NCBI GenBank assembly: GCA_030427205.1
Contig: JAUHXC010000002.1
Location: 124,001 to 188,000 of the forward strand
Direction: 5' to 3'
DNA from: a bacterium
GTDB taxonomy: Bacteria > Myxococcota_A > Bradymonadia > UBA7976 > UBA1532
DNA: 64,000 bases
Both the position numbers and the translations under genes were made by a program. The notes under the pieces are model-generated. The model worked only from the letters and a program-made list of their open reading frames with translations. It was not told the DNA's origin and did not search any database. Below are positions 30,781 through 44,330 of this stretch, in pieces. How positions within the stretch are numbered: the stretch's first letter is position 1; every line of letters begins with the position of its first letter.

Positions 30781-33700
30781 AGCGGGCCGTGCTCGGCGCA
30801 GCGCTGTGCCTCTTCGCCGCCGGCTGCGAGGTGACCGCGCCGCCGCCGCCCTCCCGCATCGGCGGGGCGCAGTTCATCACCTTCCGCTGTGCGCCGCGGG
30901 TCACGTTGCCGGCCGAGGGGTTCCCCGCGTTGGGCGCCGCCGGGGCGCCGCTGGACGGCTGCGGTTGCACGCAGTACCGCGACGACGGCGTGCTCGGACT
31001 GCTCGACGCGGCCGCGTGCGTGACCGGCAACGCTGAGGTGCGGGCCTATGTGGCCGGCAACTCGGTGGGTGAAGTGGCCGTCGTCCGGCTCAACCGGGGA
31101 CCGGCGACGGGCGAGGCCAGGATCCTCGACAGCGATGAGACAGTGCCCGGGGTCACCGGGATCTACGTCGACGACATCGTCAGCGACCTCGAGTCCGATC
31201 CGGCCGGGCGCTTCGTCATCTCGGTCAACGCGACGAGCGGGACGTTGAGCATCATCGTCGACGACTTCGCACTGCAGCCCGCGCTCGTCATCGAGCCCGG
31301 GCTCGGCCCGCTGTCGTCGATCGCGGTCTGGCCGCCGATCGAGCAGGCGTTGCCCCGAGATGCCGATGGCCTCGAGCTGCCCGCGATCCGCCGTGCCTGG
31401 ATCACCGCGCCGACCGCCCGTCGCGTGCTCGAGCTCGACCTGGAGCAAGTCTCGGCCCTGCTCGACGGCGTGGACGTGCCGGCCGACGCCGTCGTCACCC
31501 GGATCTACGACATGCCGGGCACCGCGGTGCCCGCCGCGATCGCGGTTCACCCCGACGGGCAGCGGATCTACGTGGGCCACGCGGCGACACCGGCCATCAC
31601 CGAGTTCGACGTCGAGACCGGCGCCGCGTCCCGAGTGCTCGATCTCAGCCGTCGGGCTGAGTGCCGCGACGGCTATCTGGCCAATGTGATCAGCCGTGAC
31701 GCGGACGAGAGCTGCGCGGACGGCTTCGATAATGACGGCGATGGCGTCAGCGACGCCGACGACCCGGATTGTCAGGGCGAGTTCGCCGTCGAGTGGGCCG
31801 ACTCCGCCTGCCCGCAGCGGGCCGGCTGCGCCGACGGCATCGACAACAACGGCGACGGGCTGGTCGACCGGGATGATCCGACCTGCGCCGCCGGCGACGG
31901 CCGCTGGGAAGGCGAGCCGCCGGCGTGTGCCAACGGCATCGACGACGATGGAGACGGTCTCGTCGATCGCGAGGATCTCGGCTGTCGAACCGAGGCCGAC
32001 AACGACGAGCGCCCGGCCGGCGATGGCCTCGAGAGCGGGTCTCAGTGCGCCGACGGCCAGGACAACGACGGCGACGGGTTGATCGATCTCGCCGAGGATC
32101 CGGGGTGCTCGGATACGCTCAACGCCGCCGCCCGCTATGCCGAGGAGCGCCCGAGCGCGTGCGCCGATGGCTTGGACAACGACGGCGACGGGCTGATCGA
32201 CTTCGTGGGCGGCGACACCGACTGCTACGCGGCCTCCGACGATGCCGAGGGGGCTTCGCGCCTCGAACTCGGGCCGCGCGAGATCGTCACGGCGCGTTTC
32301 GTCATCAACGGACAGACGCGGCACTACCTGTATACGACCGAGTCGGTCGGCTTCCTGGTCTCTGCCGACCTCGACGCGAATGCGTTGGTGGCGCGCTACA
32401 CCGGCCTCGAGCGGACGGTTGTCGACATGACGCTGCGGCAGCGGGGCGAAGACAACGCCCTGCTGGCCATCGTCTCGGACAGCACGCTGCGTTCGCTGCT
32501 GATCACCGAGCCTGCGCCGCTGCTCACCGAAGACGGTCGGGATGTCTTCGCCCGCTTCGATGGGGCCTACGAGGTCACACGGATCGAGAGCTTCGACGAC
32601 GAGTCTTTCGACGTCGGGCACTTCGAGCATACCGGGGTGCGGGTTCAGGCGTTCTACACGATCGAGTCCGGTGCCGCTGCGCGTATCACCGCGCTGGATG
32701 GCATCTGTCCCGCAGTGGCCCAGTCCGAGGACGGGACGTGTCCCCCCGGCCGCTCGCCGCTGTTGGATACGTGTCCGCCGACGGCGTGTACCGACGGCGG
32801 GGGGTGTCCGAGCGACTTCGCATGCCTCGATGGCGCCTGCGTGGCGTTGTGCGAGACCGACGCCGACTGCGGCGACGCCGAACTGTGCGACCCGACCGTG
32901 CCCGATGATGGGACGCCTCGCATGGTGTGCCGCACGCGGTGCCGGGTCGACGACCGGGGCCTCGTGGCCGTGGTGCCGCCGCGGGCGCTTTGCGAAGACG
33001 GTGGGTGTGGCGCGCCGTGTGTGGCCCACGACGAATGCGGCGTCGACCTGGCCTGCATCGCGGGGACGTGCGAGGCGTGGTGTACCGCCGACAGCTGCCG
33101 CGCGCCGTTTGATCCGGCCACGGCGCCGCCCACCGAGCCTGGCCCCGGCACCCCGCTCGGCGACCCGCTTGCGATGCGCGCGGATCGGATGCGGATCCTG
33201 CACGACGAAGCCAACGTCCGGCGCTATGCCCACGAGCGCACGCCCCGGGTGACCGGCTCGCCGCGTCTCTTCGTCCGCAACTCGCCGGTCACCGTCGGCT
33301 TCGACCGCTATCCGACCTTGTGCCGCATCCCGCAGCCTACCGAGACCGCGGCCTTCCCGGGCTGGCCGATCGGAGACTGCATCCCGCCGGGGCGGACCGT
33401 GGGGCAGGGTGGGGGGCTCATCGACCAGACCGATCAGCAGATCGAAGACGAGCTGCGCTACCGGGTCGACACCTATCCCTACCTGCAAGTCACCGAGAAC
33501 CGCCCCGGCCGTCTGTCGAGCCAGGAGTTCTCCTTGGCCTACGAGGGGGTCCTGCCGCGCTCGGAGAGCCGAACCGGGCAGCACGCTGGCCTCGTGGACG
33601 TGCCGCTCGCCGCCGAAGATTCGCGTACCGGTGAGGCCACCAACGTCGAAGGCTGGGTCCTGGTCGACTACGACCAGAACTTCTGCAGCGTCGGGGTCGA

Positions 33701-34457
33701 GGAGGGCGATGTCCTGCTCATCGACCGGATGGTGCCCGCCGATCCCGACGACGCCGATCTCGTCGAGCAGTGCGCGGACTTCCTCGAGGTGGACGTGACC
33801 CTCTCGCCGGATCAGCGACGGGATCCGCTGCGCTACCGCGTGGTCGAGGTCACGCCGTTCAAGCTCATTCTGCGGCCGGATGGCACCGCCGTGGGCGATA
33901 CGCTGTCCTACGGCGGCATGTTGCGCCGCGACGACCGCCAGCCCGTGCCCGCCCTGGCCGCTCCGCGCCCGGCGCCGCCGCAGGCATGCATGGCCGGTCT
34001 GAGCACCTATCGAGTGCGCGTGGGTGAAGCGTTCCTGCTGGTCGGCTCGGCGGCCGGCCACCGGCACCCGTGGGTCCGCAGCGGCGGTGAGTGCGTGCGA
34101 GATCCCCAGCGCGAGGAGCGCCGCAGTCGTGTGCAGCTGGGTGTGCCGTTCGAGAACGAGTGGTTCCGGCTTCAGCTGGGACCGTCCGATCCCGAAGCGC
34201 TGGCCGACGATCCGTCCGAGGGGCCGACGCTGCCCTATCTGGTGGACGTCGTGCTGACCTTCGAGGTGGATGGCGGCGAGCTGATTCGACGCCTCGTCGA
34301 CCTGACGCGGCTGCCCCGGGCACCTCAGGACATGCGCTGGCTTCCCAATAACGACCTGCTCTATGTGGTCGACGGGGCGATCCAGACGCTGATCGAGATC
34401 GGCGGCCTCGACGTCTTGCGTCAGACGCCGGTCGTGACCAACCCCAGCTACGACTGA
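30777..34457 (+). CDS. Large multidomain surface lipoprotein (propeller, Asp/Asn repeats, Cys-rich)
   Basis: 1,226 residues with lipobox AAGC (Cys17, Glu at +2). Order: a Cys-containing N-terminus; a beta-propeller-like part (about 75-300); five tandem calcium-type repeats (about 312-485) of the form CADG-x-DNDGDGLVD-x-DDP-x-C, similar to thrombospondin type-3/MopE motifs; a further beta-rich part; a Cys-rich module (about 655-780, CPSDFACLDGACVALC, CETDADCGDAELC); and a C-terminal beta-rich domain ending with propeller-like residues. Function unknown; binding calcium and surface exposure are expected from the repeats. Overlaps the preceding lipoprotein by 4 nt and is followed 5 nt later by the HEAT-repeat gene. 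Confidence 0.85.
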   Translation: MKRAVLGAALCLFAAGCEVTAPPPPSRIGGAQFITFRCAPRVTLPAEGFPALGAAGAPLDGCGCTQYRDDGVLGLLDAAACVTGNAEVRAYVAGNSVGEVAVVRLNRGPATGEARILDSDETVPGVTGIYVDDIVSDLESDPAGRFVISVNATSGTLSIIVDDFALQPALVIEPGLGPLSSIAVWPPIEQALPRDADGLELPAIRRAWITAPTARRVLELDLEQVSALLDGVDVPADAVVTRIYDMPGTAVPAAIAVHPDGQRIYVGHAATPAITEFDVETGAASRVLDLSRRAECRDGYLANVISRDADESCADGFDNDGDGVSDADDPDCQGEFAVEWADSACPQRAGCADGIDNNGDGLVDRDDPTCAAGDGRWEGEPPACANGIDDDGDGLVDREDLGCRTEADNDERPAGDGLESGSQCADGQDNDGDGLIDLAEDPGCSDTLNAAARYAEERPSACADGLDNDGDGLIDFVGGDTDCYAASDDAEGASRLELGPREIVTARFVINGQTRHYLYTTESVGFLVSADLDANALVARYTGLERTVVDMTLRQRGEDNALLAIVSDSTLRSLLITEPAPLLTEDGRDVFARFDGAYEVTRIESFDDESFDVGHFEHTGVRVQAFYTIESGAAARITALDGICPAVAQSEDGTCPPGRSPLLDTCPPTACTDGGGCPSDFACLDGACVALCETDADCGDAELCDPTVPDDGTPRMVCRTRCRVDDRGLVAVVPPRALCEDGGCGAPCVAHDECGVDLACIAGTCEAWCTADSCRAPFDPATAPPTEPGPGTPLGDPLAMRADRMRILHDEANVRRYAHERTPRVTGSPRLFVRNSPVTVGFDRYPTLCRIPQPTETAAFPGWPIGDCIPPGRTVGQGGGLIDQTDQQIEDELRYRVDTYPYLQVTENRPGRLSSQEFSLAYEGVLPRSESRTGQHAGLVDVPLAAEDSRTGEATNVEGWVLVDYDQNFCSVGVEEGDVLLIDRMVPADPDDADLVEQCADFLEVDVTLSPDQRRDPLRYRVVEVTPFKLILRPDGTAVGDTLSYGGMLRRDDRQPVPALAAPRPAPPQACMAGLSTYRVRVGEAFLLVGSAAGHRHPWVRSGGECVRDPQREERRSRVQLGVPFENEWFRLQLGPSDPEALADDPSEGPTLPYLVDVVLTFEVDGGELIRRLVDLTRLPRAPQDMRWLPNNDLLYVVDGAIQTLIEIGGLDVLRQTPVVTNPSYD
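31713..32225 (+). repeat. Five tandem Asp/Asn-rich Cys-bounded repeats
   Basis: In-frame units beginning at Cys and reading CADGFDNDGDGVSD, CADGIDNNGDGLVD, CANGIDDDGDGLVD, CADGQDNDGDGLID and CADGLDNDGDGLID, each closed by a second Cys 6-9 residues later. The DxDxDG spacing is that of calcium loops. Confidence 0.88.
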
Positions 34458-34462
34458 GCGCC

Positions 34463-35950
34463 GTGCTGGCGACCGGGGTGATCATCGCCGGCCTCGCCCT
34501 GTTGCTCGGGGCGGGCTGGCTCATCGGGCGCGTCGGTCGCGAGTGGACCCATGCGATCGACGCGTGTCGCGAGGCCCTCGGCGGCGAGCTGACCCCGGGC
34601 AACCTGCTCTTGCCACCCCGCCTCTGGTATCGGACCGACGACGGCCTCTCGCTCGTCATCGGTCTGAGTTCGAGCGGCGAAGGCGGGCGGCGGATATCCA
34701 TGCGTACCGCCGGCGGTGCCCGCGCCTTGGTCGCGTCGACCCGGTTGACGGTCGACGGCGATGGGCTGCCCGGTGACTTGCGCATTCGACCGGCTGGCGC
34801 CGTGGCCGAGCACGTCGCGATCGACGCCCGGCGCGTCGCGACGGGCATCACGGATTTCGACCGCCGGGTCGACCTGGAAGGCAGCGTCAGCGCTGTGCTC
34901 TCCCGCGTGGGCATCGAACGCCGAGCGGCGATCGCCGCGGCGGTCGCTCAGGGTGCTTCGCTGACACACGGCGTGTGGGCCATCGAGCGCGCCGAACCGA
35001 TTACACGCGCGCCAGAGCTGATCGGGCTCGCGCGGCTCCTGCTGGCGGCGGCCCGGGCGACTCAGGCCGGGGAGACCATCGCCGAAGAGCGGCTGTATGC
35101 GTCGGTGAAGCGCGATCCGGAGCCCGCGTTTCGGCTCGCGTGCCTCACCTGCCTCGTCACGCGAGCCGGGTCCTGGCGGGCGCGGGCGATCGACGCCGGT
35201 CTGGCCGATCCCGAAGCCGAGATCAGGCTGTGTGCCGCGCAGGCCGCGGGCGCCGGCGGGCGCAATGTGCTCGTCGAGCTGGCCCGAACGGCGCCGGATG
35301 ACATCCGCGTCGCGGCGATCGAGACGCTCGCGCGGGACGATGGGCCCGAGGTCAGGGCGTTGCTCGAAGAGCTCGCGCTCGCCGGCACGCTGCGGATCCG
35401 AGCGGCGGCGCTGGACGCCGTCGGGCGGCTGGCATACGCGCCGGTCGAGCTGCTCGTGCGATTCGCGCGACACCCCGATCCGGGTTTGCGGGTTCGCGCG
35501 CTGCGGGCTTTGAGGCCCGATGCCGGCGCCGCGGTGGAGCAGGCATTGCTGGCGCTCGACGATGACGATCCGGAGGTGGTGCGGTCAGCCGTCGACATAC
35601 TCGGCGGACGGGGGGACGTCCGCGTGCTGCCGCGGCTGCAGGCAATCCGGGTCGGGCCCCTCGACTCGACACTGCGGGCGGCCGTCGAGCGGGCGATCCG
35701 CGCCATCACCGATCGACCGGTGCCGGCCAACGTCGGCGGGCTGGCCCTCGCCGGACCCGATCGGCCCGAGGCGGGGCGCCTGGGCCTGGACGACGACTAC
35801 GGTCATCTCAGCGACAGCGAGCATGGGGCGCCAGCCGCCCCGGTGACCGATCTCTTTGCCGATACCTCTTCTGAGATCGTCGCGCCACGGGATCTCTTCG
35901 AAGACGACCGGGCGGCCGGCGAGGTGTCGCCCGTGCGCGAAAAGGATTAG
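34463..35950 (+). CDS. HEAT-repeat protein with N-terminal membrane helix
   Basis: 495 residues from a GTG at 34463, 5 nt after the preceding stop. An N-terminal hydrophobic helix (4-22, GVIIAGLALLLGAGWLIG) anchors it; residues about 25-140 are a beta-rich domain; residues about 180-410 are HEAT/armadillo-type helical repeats (EAEIRLCAAQAAGAGG, DIRVAAIETLARDDGP, LRIRAAALDAVGRLA, GLRVRALRALRPDAG, EVVRSAVDILGGRGD). The tail is acidic and disordered. Repeats of this type mediate protein contacts; no enzyme function. Position suggests it serves the two lipoproteins upstream. Confidence 0.8.
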   Translation: MLATGVIIAGLALLLGAGWLIGRVGREWTHAIDACREALGGELTPGNLLLPPRLWYRTDDGLSLVIGLSSSGEGGRRISMRTAGGARALVASTRLTVDGDGLPGDLRIRPAGAVAEHVAIDARRVATGITDFDRRVDLEGSVSAVLSRVGIERRAAIAAAVAQGASLTHGVWAIERAEPITRAPELIGLARLLLAAARATQAGETIAEERLYASVKRDPEPAFRLACLTCLVTRAGSWRARAIDAGLADPEAEIRLCAAQAAGAGGRNVLVELARTAPDDIRVAAIETLARDDGPEVRALLEELALAGTLRIRAAALDAVGRLAYAPVELLVRFARHPDPGLRVRALRALRPDAGAAVEQALLALDDDDPEVVRSAVDILGGRGDVRVLPRLQAIRVGPLDSTLRAAVERAIRAITDRPVPANVGGLALAGPDRPEAGRLGLDDDYGHLSDSEHGAPAAPVTDLFADTSSEIVAPRDLFEDDRAAGEVSPVREKD

Positions 35951-36019
35951 TCTGCGGCCGCAACCGTCGAGCAGCGCCGACCATCCTCGGGCCGTTGCCC
36001 AAGACTCCGGAGCACCCTC

Positions 36020-39478
<3,459 letters not shown>

Positions 39479-39610
39479 TGGCGACGTCAACGTCCTGACG
39501 GGCGTGTATCGAGACGAAGCGACGTTTTCTGGCGATCCACGGCGATCGCGTACAAGGTAGGACGTCGGCGCGGACCCCGTCTGGATCGGGGGTTGGCCGA
39601 CAGGGATTCG

Positions 39611-40480
39611 ATGGCCGAGAACCTCCTCAAAGTCGTGATGCCCGCGTCCATCTTCTTCATCATGATGGCGATGGGCCTCGAGCTGACCCCGAGGGACTTC
39701 AAGCGGGTCTTCGTGCAGCCGCGGGCTGTGCTCACCGGCGTGATGGGCCAGATCCTGCTGCTGCCCGCCTTCGCCCTCGGCCTCGTGCTGGCGCTGCCCC
39801 TGCCCAACGAGCTGGCCATCGGCCTCGTGATCCTCGCCGCCTGCCCCGGTGGCGCGATGTCGAACGTCATCAGCTATCTGGCCCGGGCCGATACGGCGCT
39901 GTCGATCAGCATGACGGCGATCTCCAGCGTGCTCAACATCGTCTCGCTGCCGCTGCTGGCCAATCTGGCGTTGGAGATCTTCGCCGAGGACGCCGGGCAG
40001 GTGCGGCTGCCGCTGGGCATGACCATGGGTCAGCTGGCGTTGCTGACCCTCATTCCCGTCGGCATGGGCATGCTCATCCACGCCAAGCGACCCGACGCCG
40101 TGCAGCGGGCGCTGCCCATGATCAAGAAGGGAGCGACGACGGTCTTCATCCTGATCGTCGTCGGGCTCTTCGCCGCCCACAGCGAGCACCTGGTCGACTA
40201 CATCAGCAGCGCGCTGATGCACGCGGTCATCGTCGGCGTGGCCAGCACCTTCATGGGCTACGGCCTCGCCCGGGTCGTCGCGCTGCCGCCGATTCAGCGG
40301 ATCACGATCGCCGTCGAGTTCTGCATCCAGAACGTGGCGATGGCCACGCTCGTCGCCGTCAGCCTGCTCGAGAAGGGGGAGTACGGCATCTTCGCCGGCA
40401 TCTACGGCATCGTCTGCCTGCTCGTCATCCTGCCCACCATCTCGCTCTACAAGCGCCGGATCGAGGCGCGCGGAGGCTGA
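39611..40480 (+). CDS. Bile acid:sodium symporter family (BASS) transporter
   Basis: 289 residues from the ATG at 39611 (AGGG upstream; a TTG at 39593 is less likely). About nine hydrophobic helices. Family marks: [13 protein letters not shown] near the N-terminus, [17 protein letters not shown] (about 78-94), and [18 protein letters not shown] in the C-terminal half. BASS proteins move organic acids with Na+; the substrate here is not predictable, and bile acid is unlikely. Plant plastid BASS2 is a Na+:pyruvate carrier, so its place directly after pyruvate carboxylase makes pyruvate or another 2-oxo acid a reasonable candidate (inference only). Confidence 0.88.
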   Translation: MAENLLKVVMPASIFFIMMAMGLELTPRDFKRVFVQPRAVLTGVMGQILLLPAFALGLVLALPLPNELAIGLVILAACPGGAMSNVISYLARADTALSISMTAISSVLNIVSLPLLANLALEIFAEDAGQVRLPLGMTMGQLALLTLIPVGMGMLIHAKRPDAVQRALPMIKKGATTVFILIVVGLFAAHSEHLVDYISSALMHAVIVGVASTFMGYGLARVVALPPIQRITIAVEFCIQNVAMATLVAVSLLEKGEYGIFAGIYGIVCLLVILPTISLYKRRIEARGG

Positions 40481-40556
40481 CGCCCGCGCCCGCGGCCGCT
40501 CCGCCCATGTGCCGTACGTAGGGGACCGGTATCCCACCGGGTTGTGGGTGCGTAAC

Positions 40557-41546
40557 ATGCCGGACATGGGTGCACACGTAACCCGGCGCCGGGTCGAGAT
40601 CACACGCTTCCACGGCATGCTCACCGCGTCGCCGATCATGCTGGAGATGTTCGAACTGCTGCGGCGGGTCGCGCGCACGGAGGCGTCGATCCTGATTCGC
40701 GGCGAGACGGGCACGGGCAAGGAGCTCGTCGCCCGCGCCGTGCATGCCCTGAGCGGGCGAGCCGATGGCCCGTTCCGCGCCCTCAACTGCGCGACCCTGA
40801 CGCCGGAGATGCTCGCCTCGGAGCTCTTTGGCCACGTTCGGGGGGCCTTCACCGGCGCGGTCAAGGATCGCCCGGGTCTCTTCGCGCTAGCCGACACCGG
40901 GACGCTGTTTCTCGACGAAGTGGCCGAGATCCCGGTGGATATCCAGGCGCGCCTGCTGCGGGTCCTGCAGGAGCACTCGTTCGTGCCCGTCGGGGCCATC
41001 GAGCCCGCTCGCGTGGACGTGCGGCTCGTCGCCGCGACTCACCGCTCGTTGCGGGCGGCGGTCGAGGCGTCTCAGTTCCGCGCCGACTTGATGTACCGCA
41101 TCCGGGTGGTGCCGCTCTTCCTGCCGGCCCTGCGCGATCGGCCGGGCGACATCGAGGCGCTGGCGTGGCACTTCATCGACCACTTCAACGGTGACGAGCT
41201 GCGGCGGGTCGAGGCGGTCTCCGAGGAGACGATGCGGGCGCTGCTCGAGTACCGCTGGCCGGGCAATGTGCGCGAGCTGCGCAACGTGCTCGAGTATGCG
41301 TTCGCGGTGGGGCAGGGGCCCGTGCTCACCGTCGATGAGCTGACCCCCGAGCTGCGCGGCGAGCGCCCGCCGGAGCCGGCCGAGCGCAGTCAGCTGACCG
41401 CACGGGATCTCGAGCGGGAGCGCATCATCGAGGCGCTGAACAAAGCCGGCGGGCGCAAGGGTGACGCGGCCGAACTCCTCGGCATCAGCCGTTCGACGCT
41501 GTGGCGGAAGCTGAGGGAGCACCGCTTGTCCGGTCCGCCTCGCTGA
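40557..41546 (+). CDS. Sigma-54 activator lacking a sensory domain (AAA-Fis)
   Basis: 329 residues from the ATG at 40557 (alternatives at 40509 and 40566). Only about 22 residues precede the AAA+ domain (Walker A GETGTGKE at 49-56; GAFTGA at 96-101; FLDEVAEIP); after it comes a Fis-type helix-turn-helix at the very C-terminus ([18 protein letters not shown]). It therefore has no receiver, GAF or PAS domain, like PspF, which is controlled by a partner protein. The 3' end overlaps the convergent sulP gene by 62 nt. The sulfur operon it faces has a sigma-54-like promoter (45239-45255), so it is the natural candidate activator (inference). Confidence 0.9.
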   Translation: MPDMGAHVTRRRVEITRFHGMLTASPIMLEMFELLRRVARTEASILIRGETGTGKELVARAVHALSGRADGPFRALNCATLTPEMLASELFGHVRGAFTGAVKDRPGLFALADTGTLFLDEVAEIPVDIQARLLRVLQEHSFVPVGAIEPARVDVRLVAATHRSLRAAVEASQFRADLMYRIRVVPLFLPALRDRPGDIEALAWHFIDHFNGDELRRVEAVSEETMRALLEYRWPGNVRELRNVLEYAFAVGQGPVLTVDELTPELRGERPPEPAERSQLTARDLERERIIEALNKAGGRKGDAAELLGISRSTLWRKLREHRLSGPPR

Positions 41547-43299
41547 GCCGGCCCCCCGGCGTCGGCGCACCGACGCAGGTCAGCGGCGACTCGCTGGCCG
41601 GGCTGCGCGGCGGCGAAGTCGGGTCGAGGTCGACGACCGCGTCGGCCATGTTGAAGAAGAAGCGGTCCTGTCCGAGCCGGTCGACGAGCCCCACCCGGGC
41701 CATCATCAACCGCACGGGCCCCTTCACCGACGCGAAGCGCACCTCGACGCCCCGCGCCGCATAGTCGTCGACGAGGTCGGCGAGCGTACTCGCCGCCGAG
41801 GCGTCGAGCCCGTTGATCCCGCTGGCGTCGAAGATCAGATGCGTGATGGGGCCGCGCTGCGCCTCTTCGCACTCGAGTCGCTCTTCGAGGAAGCTGATGT
41901 TGCCGAAGTAGAACGGGGCGTCGAAGCGCAGCATCAAGACGCCGGGCAGGGTTCGGGCGTGCGGGTAGTGTTCGAGGTTGCGGAAGGTATTGGACTCGGG
42001 CAGACGGCCGAGGACCGCGTAGTGCGGCCGCGTCGAGCGGATCACGAACAGCGCCAGCGACGCGGCTACGCCGGTGGCGATGCCCTCGGTGATGCCCAAC
42101 TGCAGCGTCGCGGCGAAGGTGATGGCCAGCAGCGCGAAGTCTTGCTTGCTGGTGCGCCACAGGGTGCGCGCCGCGGCGACGTCGATGAGACCGAAGACCG
42201 CCACCATGATGATGGCCGCGAGCACGGCGATGGGCAGATGCTTGAAGGCGGGCGTGAGTACGAGCAGGGTGAGGCCGACGAGCGCCGCCGTGATCAGTGA
42301 GGCCAGGGGGGTTCGGGCGCCGGCCTGGACGTTGACCGCCGTGCGCGAGAAGCCGCCGGCGACGGGGTAGCCGCCGGTGAGCGCGCCGCCGATATTGGCG
42401 ACGCCGAGCCCGATGAGCTCCTGGTTGGGATCGATCTTGTACTTCTCGCGGCTGGCGACGAACCGGGCCACCGAGATGGCCTCCATGAAGGCGACGAGCG
42501 CGACCGTGCCGGCCACGGGCAGCAGATCCGTCATCCAGGCGACATCGAATGTGGGCAAGGCCAGCCCGGGCAGGCCCGCAGGCACCGCGCCGACGACCTT
42601 CACCCCGCCCGCGCCGTCGAGTCCGGCGAGGATGACAGCGCCGGTGCCGAGCCCGACGACGGCCAGCGGCCCGGGCAGCGCGCGGCCCAGCTTCTTCTGC
42701 AGGCGCTTGATGGCCAAGAGCATGAACACGGCCAGCCCGCCGAGGGCAAACGTCGCCACGTGCACCCCACCGAGCTTGCCCACCGCTTCCCACAGCAGCA
42801 GGTGCACCCGGTGATCGCGGGGCAGATCGATACCGAGCAGGTGTTTGAGCTGGCTGAAGCCGATGATGAGGGCCGCGGCCGAGGTGAAGCCGCTGACGAC
42901 GGGCTTGGAGAGGAAGTTGACCAGGAAGCCGGCGCGCACGAGGCCGAGCACGAGCTGGATCGCCCCCACCATGGCGCCGAGCAGGACCGCCATGGCCAGA
43001 TAGGTATCCGTACCGCTCTCGGCCAAGGCGCCGACGCCCATGGCGACGAGCAGCGAGTCCATGGCCACCGGACCGACCGCGAGCTGCCGCGAGGTGCCGA
43101 AGAGCGCATAGAGGGCGGGCGGCACGAGGGCCGCGTAGAGTCCAACCACCGGCGGCAGGCCCGCGAGCAGCGCGTAGGCCATGCTCTGGGGCACGAGCAT
43201 CACGGCGACGGTCAGGCCGGCGGTGATGTCCCCGGGCAGATCCTTACGCTGGTAGCGCGGCAGCCATTGGAGGATCGGCAGGAAGCGGGAGATGGACAC
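41485..43299 (-). CDS. SulP-family anion transporter with STAS domain
   Basis: 604 residues from a GTG at 43299, chosen because GGAGGAG lies 6 nt upstream; an ATG at 43326 lacks such support. N-terminal transporter domain with [55 protein letters not shown]; about 10-14 helices; C-terminal STAS domain (about 450-555, [19 protein letters not shown]). Known members carry sulfate, bicarbonate or other anions. Here it is the last gene of a sulfur operon, so export of sulfite/sulfate made by the persulfide dioxygenase-like enzyme, or sulfate uptake, is likely. A Ser/Pro/Ala tail after the STAS domain is encoded by the stretch that overlaps the convergent regulator. Confidence 0.92.
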   Translation of the reverse strand: MSISRFLPILQWLPRYQRKDLPGDITAGLTVAVMLVPQSMAYALLAGLPPVVGLYAALVPPALYALFGTSRQLAVGPVAMDSLLVAMGVGALAESGTDTYLAMAVLLGAMVGAIQLVLGLVRAGFLVNFLSKPVVSGFTSAAALIIGFSQLKHLLGIDLPRDHRVHLLLWEAVGKLGGVHVATFALGGLAVFMLLAIKRLQKKLGRALPGPLAVVGLGTGAVILAGLDGAGGVKVVGAVPAGLPGLALPTFDVAWMTDLLPVAGTVALVAFMEAISVARFVASREKYKIDPNQELIGLGVANIGGALTGGYPVAGGFSRTAVNVQAGARTPLASLITAALVGLTLLVLTPAFKHLPIAVLAAIIMVAVFGLIDVAAARTLWRTSKQDFALLAITFAATLQLGITEGIATGVAASLALFVIRSTRPHYAVLGRLPESNTFRNLEHYPHARTLPGVLMLRFDAPFYFGNISFLEERLECEEAQRGPITHLIFDASGINGLDASAASTLADLVDDYAARGVEVRFASVKGPVRLMMARVGLVDRLGQDRFFFNMADAVVDLDPTSPPRSPASESPLTCVGAPTPGGRLSEADRTSGAPSASATASNG

Positions 43300-43382
43300 T
43301 GGGTCTCCTCCAGTCGCGCGGGTCATCGAAGGCGCGGTGCGAGACCCGCGGGGCGACCGCGGCGTCGAGCGACGGCGTGTAC

Positions 43383-44288
43383 TCAGCGCCGGGCCGACGC
43401 CAGACCGAGATCACCGTCCCCTTCGGGCAAGAAGACGTTGACCGGGATCTTGAGATAGCGCTTCTGGTTCTTCGCAGCGTCGGGCAGCGCGCCCGCGTCG
43501 ATGTTGACCTGCACGCTCTGGAACAGCAACCGCGGCGCCGCCAGGGTCGCGTCCCGACCTTCGCGGGCCTCGACGAAGGCTCTCTCGGTGCGGTCGGCCG
43601 GCAGCTGCACGTTCTCGGCCTTCTGCACGCCGACGGTGGTCTCATAGGCCAGCGCGCGGCCGCCCGGCTGGTAGTCGTGCCCCACGAAGACGCGGGTCTC
43701 GTCGGGCAGCCCGTAGATGATCTCGGTGATCGACCGGTAGAGGTCGGTCGCGCTGCCGCCGGGGAAGTCGCAGCGGCCGGTGCCCTGATCGGGCATGAAC
43801 AGCGCGTCGCCGGTGAAGATGGCGTCTCCGATGTGGAAGGTGACGCAGGCCGGTGTGTGCCCCGGCGTATTGTAGACCTTCACCGCCAGGGAGCCGGCGC
43901 CATAGGTCTCGCCGTGCTTGACGAGCCGATCGAATTGTCGGCCGTCGGTCGGAAAATCGGCCGGCAGGTCGAAGAACGACTTGAATATCGTCTGCACCTC
44001 GGTGATGCGCTCCCCGATGACCAGCTCGGCGTCGGGAAAGGCCGCCTTGAGCCGCTGCGATCCCGACAGATGGTCGGCGTGCGCATGGGTCTCGAGGATG
44101 GCGCGCAGGTTGAGCGCCTTGGCGCGCACGAAGTCGATGACCTGATCCACCGACTCGGTGAAGACCTTGGAGCCGACCCGCTCGTAGTCGAGCACCGGAT
44201 CGATCACGATGGCGTCGCGGGTCTCGTCGTCGAACACGACGTAGGTCAGGGTATAGGTCCGCGAGTCGTAGAACGTCTCGATCTGCAT
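43383..44288 (-). CDS. Metallo-beta-lactamase-fold persulfide dioxygenase-like protein
   Basis: 301 residues from the ATG at 44288 (AGGAGG 5 nt upstream). The metal site THAHADH (H68, H70, D72, H73) with later TPGHTPAC, FTGDALF and GHDY is that of the ETHE1/Blh branch of the metallo-beta-lactamase fold, which oxidises glutathione persulfide to sulfite using one iron. The pattern DQGTGRCDFPGGS, before the tail, fits the bacterial Blh-type enzymes. Placed between two YeeE/YedE halves and SulP, as in known sulfide-detoxification operons. A plain glyoxalase-II-type hydrolase is the main alternative, but the operon argues against it. Confidence 0.88.
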   Translation of the reverse strand: MQIETFYDSRTYTLTYVVFDDETRDAIVIDPVLDYERVGSKVFTESVDQVIDFVRAKALNLRAILETHAHADHLSGSQRLKAAFPDAELVIGERITEVQTIFKSFFDLPADFPTDGRQFDRLVKHGETYGAGSLAVKVYNTPGHTPACVTFHIGDAIFTGDALFMPDQGTGRCDFPGGSATDLYRSITEIIYGLPDETRVFVGHDYQPGGRALAYETTVGVQKAENVQLPADRTERAFVEAREGRDATLAAPRLLFQSVQVNIDAGALPDAAKNQKRYLKIPVNVFLPEGDGDLGLASARR

Positions 44289-44330
44289 GGGGACCTCCTG
44301 TTCTGGGGCCATCGGGCCCGGGGTTGAGGG

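Noticed and set aside
31713-32225. EF-hand or dockerin domains for the DNDGDG repeats
   Set aside because: Units are single loops bounded by cysteines, without the paired helices of EF-hands or the duplicated 22-residue segments of dockerins; MopE/thrombospondin-3-type is closer.
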